A stretch of DNA of 34,470 bases from the NCBI GenBank assembly GCA_002839375.1, contig PGXY01000004.1, positions 17,142-51,611 of the forward strand. The letters run 5' to 3'. Of this stretch, positions 24,145 to 32,462 are shown piece after piece. The first letter of the stretch is position 1. Every line of letters begins with the position of its first letter. The position numbers and the translations under genes were made by a program. This DNA comes from Spirochaetae bacterium HGW-Spirochaetae-1 (GTDB taxonomy: Bacteria > Spirochaetota > UBA4802 > UBA5550). The notes under the pieces are model-generated. The model worked only from the letters and a program-made list of their open reading frames with translations, ran no database searches and was not told the origin of the DNA.

Positions 24145-25794
24145 ATGATGAAATGCGCATCCGCGCAGGAGGCCGTTGATCTGGTCGTCCGGCGCCTTGG
24201 AAGAAAAATATTCATCGTATCACCGTTGGGCATAGGGGCAGGCAACACATATCTCAACTGCTTCGCACGGTACGCAAAGGATGGAGAGATCGACATGTCG
24301 GTGCTGACAGCTCTGACACTTCAGGTCCCGGCGCTGCCCGGCGGGATGAAGGCAAAGCTCCTTAACCCGATATTCAAGAGGGTATACAGCCGATATACGA
24401 CCTTCAGTTTCGTAGATGAGTGCCTGGAGGCGGCGGAGACGGGAGCGCTCATGCCCGATTATCTTAAGTTCAACAGCTTTTATTTCTTTCCCGGGTTTTC
24501 AACTTCGGTGCCGACGGCACAGCTCGATTACACTCCAATCAATTTTCGTGATGTCAATGATGCACTGGTAAAGCGCGGCGCGAATGTTGTTGCCATGAAG
24601 GCATCTTTTAGACATGGCAAGTATAACTGCGGCACAAACACAGACATCATGACCAGAACAATCCGTGACGTAAAGGAGGCCGGTGGCATTGTGATGCTCA
24701 TTGACACAAAAGACATGCCCTGCTGCCACGGGGATGGGGATATCCCCGAGGAGCTGATCGATTATGTCATAGACAGCGACGAGCCCCTGTACAGCATGCC
24801 GCACCAACCCCTGTCTGCGGTGGAGCACGCCATCGGATCGCACATCACCGAGCTCATTCCTGACGGTGCAACGCTCCAAATCGGCATCGGCCAGATGGCG
24901 GACGCCATCGGCTTCTGGTTGAAAAAGCGCGGCAGGTCCGGCATTAATGGATTTTCAGAGATGATATCTCCGGCCTTCATGTACCTTATTAGAAACGGTG
25001 TCATCAACCGTCGCGACGAAAAGGGCGCACTGGTGACCGGTTCCTTTGTGGTGGGGAGCGAGGAACTATTCCGTTATGTGGACGGGAATCCTGACATATA
25101 CATGACCTCCGTACACAACACCAACAGCGTGGATGTAATCTCGAAGCTTCCGGCGTTCCACGCGGTGAACAGCACCCTTCAGATTGACCTCTTCAGTCAG
25201 TGCGCCTCCGAGGGTGTGATCAAAAACGGACGCTTTATGCAGTACACCGGCATGGGTGGACAGTTTGAGTTTCAGGAATCGGCTATGAAAAGCTCCGGGG
25301 GCAAGTCAATCCTCTGCCTGCGGAGCGCCTACCGGAACGAAAAGGGAAAGCCGCTGAAGAGCAACATCCTCCCGGTGCTGAGCAACGTGATCGGCGTTCC
25401 GCGGAACAAGATGGATTACGTGGTGACCGAGTACGGGTGGCGATGCGTGAGGTTCGCGAGTATCAGTGAGCGCGCCAGGGCGATGATAGAACTGGCTGAT
25501 TCGGCATACCAGCCGATGCTGCTCAGGGAGGCGAAGAAGCTCGGCCTTGTGCAGATGTCGTACGGGATCCCCGAAGAATGCCGGAACAATACCTGGGCCG
25601 AACTCGAGAAAAAATTCGGGTCGATAAGCAGGGAGTACACCTACCCATTGGGGCTTGGCATCGACCTGGAGGCACACATGACACCGGCAGAGAAGGCCAT
25701 AGTGAACGCAGTGAAGGATGGGGCCGGGATATTCAAGAAACTCAAACTGCTTCGGGCCTTGAAGAAGGAACGCAGCGCAGGCGGGGTTTTATAA
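24145..25794 (+). CDS. Acetyl-CoA hydrolase/CoA-transferase family protein
   Basis: A 549-residue member of the class I CoA-transferase/acetyl-CoA hydrolase group (N-terminal PF02550 and C-terminal PF13336 halves). Key features are the N-terminal KIFIVSPLGIGAGN, the central DGATLQIGIGQMADAIG, the likely catalytic Glu272 in SGINGFSEMISPA, and the GMGGQFEF motif (369-376) that takes the place of the family's GxGGxxDF. Relatives include 4-hydroxybutyrate and acetate CoA-transferases. It is about 100 residues longer than the common 440-residue 4-hydroxybutyrate type. ATG 24145 is chosen because GGAGG lies eight bases upstream; the ORF begins at 24073. It probably swaps CoA between carboxylic acids or hydrolyses acyl-CoA, and its activity may be controlled by the upstream AraC protein. 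Confidence 0.85.
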   Translation: MMKCASAQEAVDLVVRRLGRKIFIVSPLGIGAGNTYLNCFARYAKDGEIDMSVLTALTLQVPALPGGMKAKLLNPIFKRVYSRYTTFSFVDECLEAAETGALMPDYLKFNSFYFFPGFSTSVPTAQLDYTPINFRDVNDALVKRGANVVAMKASFRHGKYNCGTNTDIMTRTIRDVKEAGGIVMLIDTKDMPCCHGDGDIPEELIDYVIDSDEPLYSMPHQPLSAVEHAIGSHITELIPDGATLQIGIGQMADAIGFWLKKRGRSGINGFSEMISPAFMYLIRNGVINRRDEKGALVTGSFVVGSEELFRYVDGNPDIYMTSVHNTNSVDVISKLPAFHAVNSTLQIDLFSQCASEGVIKNGRFMQYTGMGGQFEFQESAMKSSGGKSILCLRSAYRNEKGKPLKSNILPVLSNVIGVPRNKMDYVVTEYGWRCVRFASISERARAMIELADSAYQPMLLREAKKLGLVQMSYGIPEECRNNTWAELEKKFGSISREYTYPLGLGIDLEAHMTPAEKAIVNAVKDGAGIFKKLKLLRALKKERSAGGVL

Positions 25795-25808
25795 AACTGT
25801 GATGGAAA

Positions 25809-25846
25809 AATAAAGCCGCAGGTGTTGAATCACCAGCGGCTTTATT
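25809..25846. terminator. Strong bidirectional terminator
   Basis: AATAAAGCCGC (25809-25819) pairs with GCGGCTTTATT (25836-25846), with an inner GGTG/CACC stem. It sits 14 bases after the CoA-transferase stop and upstream of the convergent Cys-rich gene end. Confidence 0.85.
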
Positions 25847-25935
25847 TAACATTATTGTCATTTTAAAAAATGAAGTTCCCTTATGCCATCATTTTCTCCG
25901 GTTCTCAAAGCAGATATCTTTTTTGAAAATTATTT

Positions 25936-26211
25936 CTAATTCCCGCTGCAATACCCCTTACCGAAATTATTTTTTACACATTTTCCCGAACCGATACAGT
26001 CTGCATCGATATTACAGGGATTTCCCGTTTTACCGGAACTCCCGAAATCGAATTCGCTTTTCTTCACGCATACACCGTCATTGCATCTAAGACCGAAACC
26101 ACATTCACCATCGGAAATACATGAATCGCCCTTTTCTTTACTCACCCCGTCAAGAGTCATCCCGTAAAGTGACACCATGGCGATAAAAATAATTATAAAT
26201 ATTTTTTTCAT
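25936..26211 (-). CDS. Small secreted Cys-rich protein
   Basis: A 91-residue protein with a signal peptide (MKKIFIIIFIAMVSLYGMTL) and a mature part with two small Cys modules. One is GDSCISDGECGFGLRCNDGV, followed by VC; the other is GNPCNIDADCIGSGKCVKNN, followed by FGKGYC. The C-x5-C-x5-C-x4-C spacing in the first and C-x5-C-x5-C-x8-C in the second resemble EB- or Dickkopf-like Cys modules used extracellularly; with eight Cys, four disulfides are possible. No family function can be named. GGAGG lies seven bases before ATG 26211. The promoter spacer upstream shares ACCATAGT with the trmB operator. Confidence 0.75.
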   Translation of the reverse strand: MKKIFIIIFIAMVSLYGMTLDGVSKEKGDSCISDGECGFGLRCNDGVCVKKSEFDFGSSGKTGNPCNIDADCIGSGKCVKNNFGKGYCSGN

Positions 26212-26235
26212 TAAAATCCTCCACTGATTTTTTTT

Positions 26236-26263
26236 ACTCTAAAATACACCATAGTGTTGTCAA
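26236..26263 (-). promoter_or_regulatory. Promoter of the Cys-rich gene with a trmB-operator-like core
   Basis: On the minus strand TTGACA (26263-26258) and TAGAGT (26241-26236) are 16 bases apart. The spacer holds ACACCATAGTGT (26246-26257, plus-strand reading), whose core ACCATAGT also lies in the trmB operator spacer. Confidence 0.5.
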
Positions 26264-26390
26264 TTAATATTCCTTCTGAATCCAAAAAGAGGCATATAAA
26301 AATATCTTCTGCGCTTTTTTTGCAACCTGAAAGACATTTCCTTTCTCTTTAGCAGTGTTCAATTACAAACAAAGAGACAGGAAAAATCCT

Positions 26391-27011
26391 ATGCATTTTA
26401 CCATTTTTAAAACACCGGTTATTCGCAGTATTTTTAAATATATCTCAATTGTTCTTTTAAAAATCACCGGATGGAAACTTGAAGGCAGGTTCCCTAAAAA
26501 CCAGAAATGTGTTGTTATTGTAGCTCCCCATACCTCGAACTGGGATTTTTTCTACGGCCTTCTTCTCGTTCTCTCATCGGGAATCAACACGTACTGGATT
26601 GGAAAAGCCTCACTTTTCAAGTTCCCCTTTGGTCCTGTAATGAAATGGCTCGGCGGTATACCCGTTGACCGGAGTAAAAACAACAACATGGTAGCCCAGG
26701 CAGCTGAAAACTTTTCCAAAAACAGCAACCTTGCCATTACGGTCCCTCCCGAGGGGAGCAGGTCAACGGTCAGCTACTGGAAAAGCGGTTTTTATTTCAT
26801 TGCCCTTAAGGCGGATGTTCCGATTCTCCTCGGCTTTCTTGATTTCGCAAAGAAAAGAGGGGGCTTCGGGCCTCTCTTTTATCCAACCGGGAACATAGAA
26901 GCCGATATGTCGATCATCCGCGGGTTCTATGCCGACATTCGCGGAAGGTATCCGGAAAAAGAAACACCCGCACGGATAAGCCCGCACCATTACCAGAAAG
27001 AAATTTCTTAA
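26391..27011 (+). CDS. PlsC-like 1-acylglycerol-3-phosphate acyltransferase family
   Basis: A 206-residue membrane-associated acyltransferase. The catalytic H-x4-D motif is HTSNWD (His47, Asp52) and the phosphate-binding motif is PPEGSRS (119-125), normally FPEGTRS. GGIPVDRSKNN (88-98) matches the substrate-binding block III. It probably transfers an acyl chain from acyl-ACP or acyl-CoA to a lysophospholipid or related lipid. The family also includes non-phospholipid acyltransferases, and the Ser instead of Thr hints at a side branch. ATG 26391 is preferred to the GTG at 26355, with AGGA upstream. No partner gene is adjacent. Confidence 0.8.
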   Translation: MHFTIFKTPVIRSIFKYISIVLLKITGWKLEGRFPKNQKCVVIVAPHTSNWDFFYGLLLVLSSGINTYWIGKASLFKFPFGPVMKWLGGIPVDRSKNNNMVAQAAENFSKNSNLAITVPPEGSRSTVSYWKSGFYFIALKADVPILLGFLDFAKKRGGFGPLFYPTGNIEADMSIIRGFYADIRGRYPEKETPARISPHHYQKEIS

Positions 27012-27017
27012 AATCGA

Positions 27018-27080
27018 TCCAGGGGACACCATGTCTCTTACTTGTGCTAAGCCTGCCGAAGCATCCGAACCTGTTCCAGG
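27018..27080. repeat. Dispersed intergenic repeat, copy E
   Basis: GGGGACACCATGTCTCTTAC and TTGTGCTAAGCCTGCCGAAG align with 5684-5732 (GGGACACAAAATATCTTAC and GTGCTGAGCCTGTCGAAGC). Confidence 0.65.
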
Positions 27081-27242
27081 CAAACGGGGCTTTTTTTATT
27101 TTCCTCAAATATGATTTTTATGAATGCCCTCCTCAGAAAAAATGCTTTTCATTTATGGGAAAAGGATTAGTATTATATTGTCAATTTGAAACAATTATCA
27201 GATCGTGAATTATAAACTTGCATTCAAAAAAAGGACAAAAAG

Positions 27243-28343
27243 ATGAAAGAAAAACAAGCACTCCTGAGAAAATATACTATAGGAGATCTTGAACTTAAAA
27301 ATCGTATAGTTATGGCTCCAATGACACGGAGTAGAGCAGATAATTCCGGAAAGGTTGCTACAGAATTAATTGCAGCTTATTATGCTCAGAGATCCTCTGC
27401 AGGCCTGATTATCACAGAGGGCTCTCAAATATCTAAACGGGCGGTAGGTTATATAAATACACCGGGAATACACTCAGATGATCAGGTAGAGGGATGGAAA
27501 AAGGTAACATCAGCAGTGCATGAGAAGAGAGGAAAAATATTCATTCAGCTATGGCATGTGGGCAGAATGTCTCATCCTGATTTTCATAATGGAGAGCTTC
27601 CCTTATCTGCTTCAGCATTAAATCCCCATTCAAAGTCTTACACACCGGAGGGTTTCAAAGATACGGTTACACCCAAAGCTATGACTGTTGATGAAATTAA
27701 CGACACTATCCTTGATTATGGACATGCAGCAAAAAATGCTATATCTGCAGGTTTTGATGGTGTTGAGATTCATTCTTCTAATGGGTATCTTCTCCACCAG
27801 TTTTTCAGCAGAACTTCCAATATTCGCACTGATGAATATGGTGGTTCTATTGAAAAGAGGGCAAAAATTTTATTTGAAGTAATTGATGAGATTAAAAAAT
27901 TTATACCGGAGAACCGTATCGGAGTGAGATTAAATCCCTCTTTACATGGGATATTCGGAATGACTGTTGATGAGGAGAGTATTCCGACTTTTGACTTTAT
28001 CGTAAAAAAACTTAATGATTATGGTCTGGCATATCTTCATCTTTCTGAGCCCTTTACTGATGTAACAGAAGTTTCCGGAGCAGAACCACATATAGCTCAG
28101 CATTACAGACCTTTATACAAGGGAACTCTCATAATCAACAACGCCTTTGACAGAGAAACCGGCAATAGAGTTCTTGACGAGGGACTTGCCGATATGGTTG
28201 CTTTTGGGAAACTTTTTATCTCAAATCCCGATCTTGCTGAGAGATTTGAAGCCAGGGCTGAGACATCGAAATGGGATCAGGATACATTCTATACTCCTGG
28301 TCCAAAAGGTTATACTGACTACCCTGTATTGAATAAATCATAA
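27243..28343 (+). CDS. Old Yellow Enzyme family NAD(P)H:flavin oxidoreductase
   Basis: A 366-residue FMN enzyme of the OYE/NemA group that reduces activated C=C bonds or nitro and quinone compounds with NAD(P)H. The substrate-binding pair His177/Asn180 is in GFDGVEIHSSNGYLLHQFFS, with Tyr182 as the usual proton donor; many homologues have HGANGYL, so the two Ser are a variation. NRIVMAPMTRSRA, IIFE-type TEGSQIS and RTDEYGGSIEKRAK are typical. RBS AAGGA lies before ATG 27243. Its codon choice (ATA, AGA, CTT, TTA) is visibly more AT-rich than flanking enzymes. It stands alone and its stop is 22 bases before the convergent chemotaxis gene. Confidence 0.85.
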   Translation: MKEKQALLRKYTIGDLELKNRIVMAPMTRSRADNSGKVATELIAAYYAQRSSAGLIITEGSQISKRAVGYINTPGIHSDDQVEGWKKVTSAVHEKRGKIFIQLWHVGRMSHPDFHNGELPLSASALNPHSKSYTPEGFKDTVTPKAMTVDEINDTILDYGHAAKNAISAGFDGVEIHSSNGYLLHQFFSRTSNIRTDEYGGSIEKRAKILFEVIDEIKKFIPENRIGVRLNPSLHGIFGMTVDEESIPTFDFIVKKLNDYGLAYLHLSEPFTDVTEVSGAEPHIAQHYRPLYKGTLIINNAFDRETGNRVLDEGLADMVAFGKLFISNPDLAERFEARAETSKWDQDTFYTPGPKGYTDYPVLNKS

Positions 28344-28364
28344 TGTAATTAATTTCTGAATTCG

Positions 28365-29930
28365 TCATGAGGCGAACACTGAAACCTTTTCTTCCAGCAT
28401 ATCAGCCATCTGCGAAACATCCTCGGCCAGTTTTTTGAGGCTGTTTAATACCTCGGAATTCTGCTGAGTGATTTCATTAACCGATGAGATGGATTTTACT
28501 ATTTCATCTGAGGCCAGTTTCTGCTCCTGCGAAGCGCTCTTAATCTCACTTGAACGGTCCTTGACCAGGCCGGCCTGCCCGTTGACTCCCTGATTGATAT
28601 TGTCCTGCTGCGACATATAGTCCGCTATCTCGTTTATTTTATTGTTCATGGCCGTGACGCCATTTATAATCCTGCTGATATCTCCCACCATGTTGCCCAT
28701 GGTGTCAGATCCCTTCGATATCTCTCCGATATTTACCTTGATGAGTGTGTCAATTTCTTTCAGGCTTACATCCGTCTGATCTGCAAGCTTCGAAATCTCA
28801 TCGGCCACAACGGCAAAGCCCCGGCCCGCATCCCCGGCACGCGCCGCCTCAATAGCGGCATTGAGTGAGAGCAGATTTATCTTGTCGGAAATGGAATTGA
28901 TTATCTCGATGATACCGGTCATCCGGGTTGATCCGTCATGTATTTTGCTCATGCTCTGCTGCATTGAATTGAGTGATGATTCTCCTGACTTCGCATAGGC
29001 TGATATTTCACCGGCTACACCGATACTTTCTTTTATTTTGCCTCCCATCATGGAGATTGTTTCGGAAAGCCTGCTCAATTCTCCAAGAAAGGCTGAAATC
29101 GTTTCATATTGCACTGCAGCGCCGGCGGCATTGTGATCAGTTGTGGAAGATATTTCCTCCAGAGCCGCGGTGATTTCTTCCGCGGATGCGGCCTGGCTCT
29201 GAAAATTATCAGAGAAGGTGATGGTGGTGGTTTTCATCTCGCCTGAGGACATGGCGAGAACACCTGAAGATTCTTTCACGGACTCAAGGAGCGATTGGAT
29301 TTTTTCAAAATTTTCCTTATTCCGCTGCGATTCATTGTCAGACCGCTTTATTGCGTCTTCAGTGATTGATATAATCAGGTATGAAAGGATCATGACGAAA
29401 GTAAAAGTAAAAATTGAAACAACAACCCCTACTGTTGCGGCCTGAAGGCTGAACACATCGAGTTTTTCTTTAACCAGTGTAAAAAACACCAGGTCGCCGA
29501 TTATAAAAAATGCGGTTATACCGAAAAGCCATTTCTTTTTGCAGAAAAGGGCCGCCTGCACCACTATTACGAGCATGAGGTAAAAGTATGTTGTATAGGC
29601 TGTGTGCGGGTCCCTGAAAAGCTTGGCGTACTGCGCCACCGTAAGAAGAATGGCGACCGCTGTGGTGAGATAATTAGCGGTCACGTTATAAAACCCTTTT
29701 CTCAGTATTATAAAGCCTAACAGCTCAATGATGATAAGCGTACTGATGGCAGCAACCGATCTCTGGAATGACACCGGCTGGACCACAAGATATACGGTAA
29801 TCATCACCAGCAGTGTCACTATGGTGCTGAGAAGATAATAATAAAGAGCCAGGGATTTTCGTTGAGTGATGTAGCTCTCATTCTCATAACGGCTGGTGAT
29901 AAATGAGGAAAGTGTGCGGAAGAGTGCCAT
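28365..29930 (-). CDS. Methyl-accepting chemotaxis protein with six-TM N-terminus
   Basis: A 521-residue receptor. Residues about 25-195 contain about six TM helices with very short loops, so no periplasmic ligand domain is present; it may sense membrane state, or act via the TM bundle. There is no clear HAMP domain; a linker from about 200 leads to the signalling domain. The hairpin tip is [17 protein letters not shown] followed by [18 protein letters not shown], diagnostic for the MCP signalling region. It should couple to CheA/CheW and the flagellar motor. AAGGAG lies seven bases before ATG 29930. The 29931-30210 gap holds a small CCTCG/CGAGG stem (29975-29990) and no gene. Confidence 0.85.
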   Translation of the reverse strand: MALFRTLSSFITSRYENESYITQRKSLALYYYLLSTIVTLLVMITVYLVVQPVSFQRSVAAISTLIIIELLGFIILRKGFYNVTANYLTTAVAILLTVAQYAKLFRDPHTAYTTYFYLMLVIVVQAALFCKKKWLFGITAFFIIGDLVFFTLVKEKLDVFSLQAATVGVVVSIFTFTFVMILSYLIISITEDAIKRSDNESQRNKENFEKIQSLLESVKESSGVLAMSSGEMKTTTITFSDNFQSQAASAEEITAALEEISSTTDHNAAGAAVQYETISAFLGELSRLSETISMMGGKIKESIGVAGEISAYAKSGESSLNSMQQSMSKIHDGSTRMTGIIEIINSISDKINLLSLNAAIEAARAGDAGRGFAVVADEISKLADQTDVSLKEIDTLIKVNIGEISKGSDTMGNMVGDISRIINGVTAMNNKINEIADYMSQQDNINQGVNGQAGLVKDRSSEIKSASQEQKLASDEIVKSISSVNEITQQNSEVLNSLKKLAEDVSQMADMLEEKVSVFAS

Positions 29931-30210
29931 ATAAATTCTCCTTTTACCAGAAACACTGCCGGTGATTTCCGGACCCTCGTCACGTCGAGGACAGGGGGCC
30001 TGAAGTAACCCTTACACAACCGGACTGCTGTAATGTAAATGAACTAAATGCCGGAAGTTGATATTTCATTTTAGAAATCACCCGTCCACGTCACCATATC
30101 GATTGAATTTTTTCAATAACTATATGAATTGATATGCTAACTTATACGATATAGTCATTTTCGGGAGGCCCTTCCGTCATGATTGCGAATGGAACATTCC
30201 CCGGATTATT

Positions 30211-31806
30211 CTAGTTGACGCTGCTGGCCATCTCTTCTTTGCCGAATTCCTCTTTAAGCAGTCGCTTGAGAATCTTCCCGGTAGGACTCATCGGCATCTT
30301 TTCAATAACGATTACTTTTTTGGGAACCTTGTATGCTGCCAGATTGGCTTTGGAAAATGAAATAATTTCGTCGCTGGTTACGGATGTCCCAGGCTTCGGC
30401 ACAATGACTGCGGACACTACTTCACCCCAATATGCGTCGGAAAGGCCGATGACCGCCACCTGGGCGACCTTATCATGCTTATAGAGTATACCTTCGACCT
30501 CCTGGGATGAAACGTTTTCCCCACCGGTCTTGATGATGTCTTTTTTCCGATCTATGAAGTAGAGAAAACCCTCGTCATCGAACCTGCCGATATCTCCGGT
30601 ATGAAGCCAGCCGTTGCGCAGTGTCTCCGCAGTTTTCTCTTCATTCCTGAAGTACCCCTTCATTATAGAGGGTCCCCGCATGAGGATCTCGCCCGTTTCA
30701 CCGGCCGGAAGCTCCTGGTCCTGATCGTCGGCTATTTTGATCTCAATTCCCGAATGGGGAATTCCGATGGTATTTATCTTCCTCTCAAAATCCTTCGGCA
30801 TCAATGTCGATCCGAGGGGAGATGACTCGGTCATGCCGTAGTAATTTCTCCATTCGATCCCGGGGGCTATGCTTTTCCATTTTTCATGAAGAACAGGCGG
30901 CATCATAGCGCCGAAGGATATGCATTTTTTCAATGATGTAATATCAAAGCTCGCATAATTCGGCATGGCCGCGATGAACTGGTACAGAGCGGGAGGGTAT
31001 ACCCAGTAGGTTATTTTTTCTTTCTGTGTGAGCTCCAGTATCTCCACCGGGTTAGGTGAATATTCAAGGACCACTGTCGCGCCGATGCTCAGGGCTTCGA
31101 GGAAAAGGAATTTCGCCGCGACATGAAAGAGCGGAATTGAGAGTATAAGGGTATCCTCACTGTTTACGTCCAGGTCGGCCATACCGCTCATTATGGTCAT
31201 AAAAAAGTTTTTATGTGTGTTCATAACGCCCTTCGGAAGCGATTCTGTGCCGCTGGTGTAAATCAAAGATGCCGGTTCATCGTCGTCTATTTCGACTTCC
31301 GGCTCTTCTGAGCAGCGGTTCGGTTTCATATAGTCGTTGATATTGACCCATCCATCAGGTTTCACATTTCCCCATATGGGAATGTATCCGAACGTTTCTA
31401 CTGATTTCATTTTTTTAACAGAATCCCCAACCTGTGGGATAAGGGCGTCTTCAATAAAAAACATCTTCGGCTCGGAATCATTAACGATTGTTTCAACTTC
31501 ATGTCCTTTCAGCATAAAGTTGAGCGGATTGATGATCCCACCGATCTTGGCAAGTCCCAGCCACGCATAGATATAGTGAAGGCAGTTGTGGGTCATGAAA
31601 GCGACACGGTCTCCCTTGCAGATGCCGGCCTCCTCAAAATAATGCGCGAAGCTGCAGCATTGCTCATTCAACTCTTTGAATGATATCCTGTGCTCCTTGA
31701 AAACAAACGCTGTTCTTCCAGGATATTTCGACGCTGTCCTTTTCGCCAGGTCGCCAATGTTCATTCTTCGCAGAAGATTCATCTTTAAAGAAGCCTGTTT
31801 TCCCAT
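30211..31806 (-). CDS. Acyl-CoA synthetase (AMP-binding family)
   Basis: A 531-residue ANL-superfamily ligase that activates fatty or aromatic acids to acyl-CoA via acyl-AMP. The phosphate loop is YTSGTESLPKGV, a variant of YTSGTTGxPKG seen in several fatty-acyl ligases. The motif YYGMTESSPLGS (A5), GWLHTGDIGRFDDEGFLYFI (A7), DRKKDIIKTGGENVSSQEVE (A8) and the C-terminal Lys in PTGKILKRLLKE (A10) are intact. Chain length cannot be inferred. AAGGAG lies six bases before ATG 31806. The gene begins a same-strand cluster with MaoC and two acyl-CoA dehydrogenases upstream, consistent with beta-oxidation; it is the 3'-most gene. Confidence 0.85.
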   Translation of the reverse strand: MGKQASLKMNLLRRMNIGDLAKRTASKYPGRTAFVFKEHRISFKELNEQCCSFAHYFEEAGICKGDRVAFMTHNCLHYIYAWLGLAKIGGIINPLNFMLKGHEVETIVNDSEPKMFFIEDALIPQVGDSVKKMKSVETFGYIPIWGNVKPDGWVNINDYMKPNRCSEEPEVEIDDDEPASLIYTSGTESLPKGVMNTHKNFFMTIMSGMADLDVNSEDTLILSIPLFHVAAKFLFLEALSIGATVVLEYSPNPVEILELTQKEKITYWVYPPALYQFIAAMPNYASFDITSLKKCISFGAMMPPVLHEKWKSIAPGIEWRNYYGMTESSPLGSTLMPKDFERKINTIGIPHSGIEIKIADDQDQELPAGETGEILMRGPSIMKGYFRNEEKTAETLRNGWLHTGDIGRFDDEGFLYFIDRKKDIIKTGGENVSSQEVEGILYKHDKVAQVAVIGLSDAYWGEVVSAVIVPKPGTSVTSDEIISFSKANLAAYKVPKKVIVIEKMPMSPTGKILKRLLKEEFGKEEMASSVN

Positions 31807-31974
31807 GTCGTTCTCCTTATTGGTTATAGTATTGTTCTCTGTAGCACTGTTTATATTAATCAGTTGAACGCATCTTCTTAAAACTGCGTCTTCATTCCTC
31901 CTTACGCCTCTCCCTTTTTCAGATCTTTAATGCCGGTTTCTCTGCAATCCTGGATTCAATGACTTAATGTTCAA

Positions 31975-32409
31975 CTAACCAAGTTTTGGCGGCGGCATAA
32001 CCAGGCCTTCGCCCAGTCCCACAACTTCCCCTTTCTGGTTTGTCCATGTCAGCTTCATTTTTATCCATTTCCTCTCTTCAAGTTTTTCGATAACCTCGGT
32101 AGTCGCTGTTATCGTATCACCGGGATAGGTGGGGGCCTTGAATCGGGTCTTTACCTCAAGGGCAACGGTACCAAGGCCCGGCAGCTTGGTCCCCCAGACA
32201 GGGGCGATCAGGCTGTGAGGTATTCCTCCATGGGCGATCCTTGTTTTAAAGGGGGTCTTCTTCGCAAACTCTTCGTTCATGTGCATCGGATTGAAATCTC
32301 CGGTTATTGCGGCGAAAAGAGCGATATCCGTTTCTGTTATTGTCTTTGAAAAAGACGCTTTATCACCTATTTGAATTTCATCGTAGGATTTACCCAGTTC
32401 ATATTCCAT
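31975..32409 (-). CDS. MaoC-type (R)-enoyl-CoA hydratase
   Basis: A 144-residue single hot-dog protein. The hydratase-2 catalytic motif is complete: Asp38 and His43 in GDFNPMHMNEEFAKK, then RIAHGGIPHSLIAP. Relatives such as PhaJ hydrate enoyl-CoA to (R)-3-hydroxyacyl-CoA, though some MaoC proteins act on other acyl-thioesters. AAGGAG lies before ATG 32409. It follows the acyl-CoA dehydrogenase by 53 bases, and the next gene downstream, the acyl-CoA synthetase, lies 168 bases away with no clear terminator. A dehydrogenase-hydratase pairing is biochemically consecutive. Confidence 0.85.
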   Translation of the reverse strand: MEYELGKSYDEIQIGDKASFSKTITETDIALFAAITGDFNPMHMNEEFAKKTPFKTRIAHGGIPHSLIAPVWGTKLPGLGTVALEVKTRFKAPTYPGDTITATTEVIEKLEERKWIKMKLTWTNQKGEVVGLGEGLVMPPPKLG

Positions 32410-32462
32410 TAAGATCTCCTTGTATTATTGTTGGAGTGCAACTTGCCGCGCTCTTGCGGATA

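Noticed and set aside
31860-31900. A five-codon frame (MKTQF) after AAGGAGG on the minus strand between MaoC and the acyl-CoA synthetase
   Set aside because: The spacing to the ATG is too short and nothing suggests that it is a real leader peptide.
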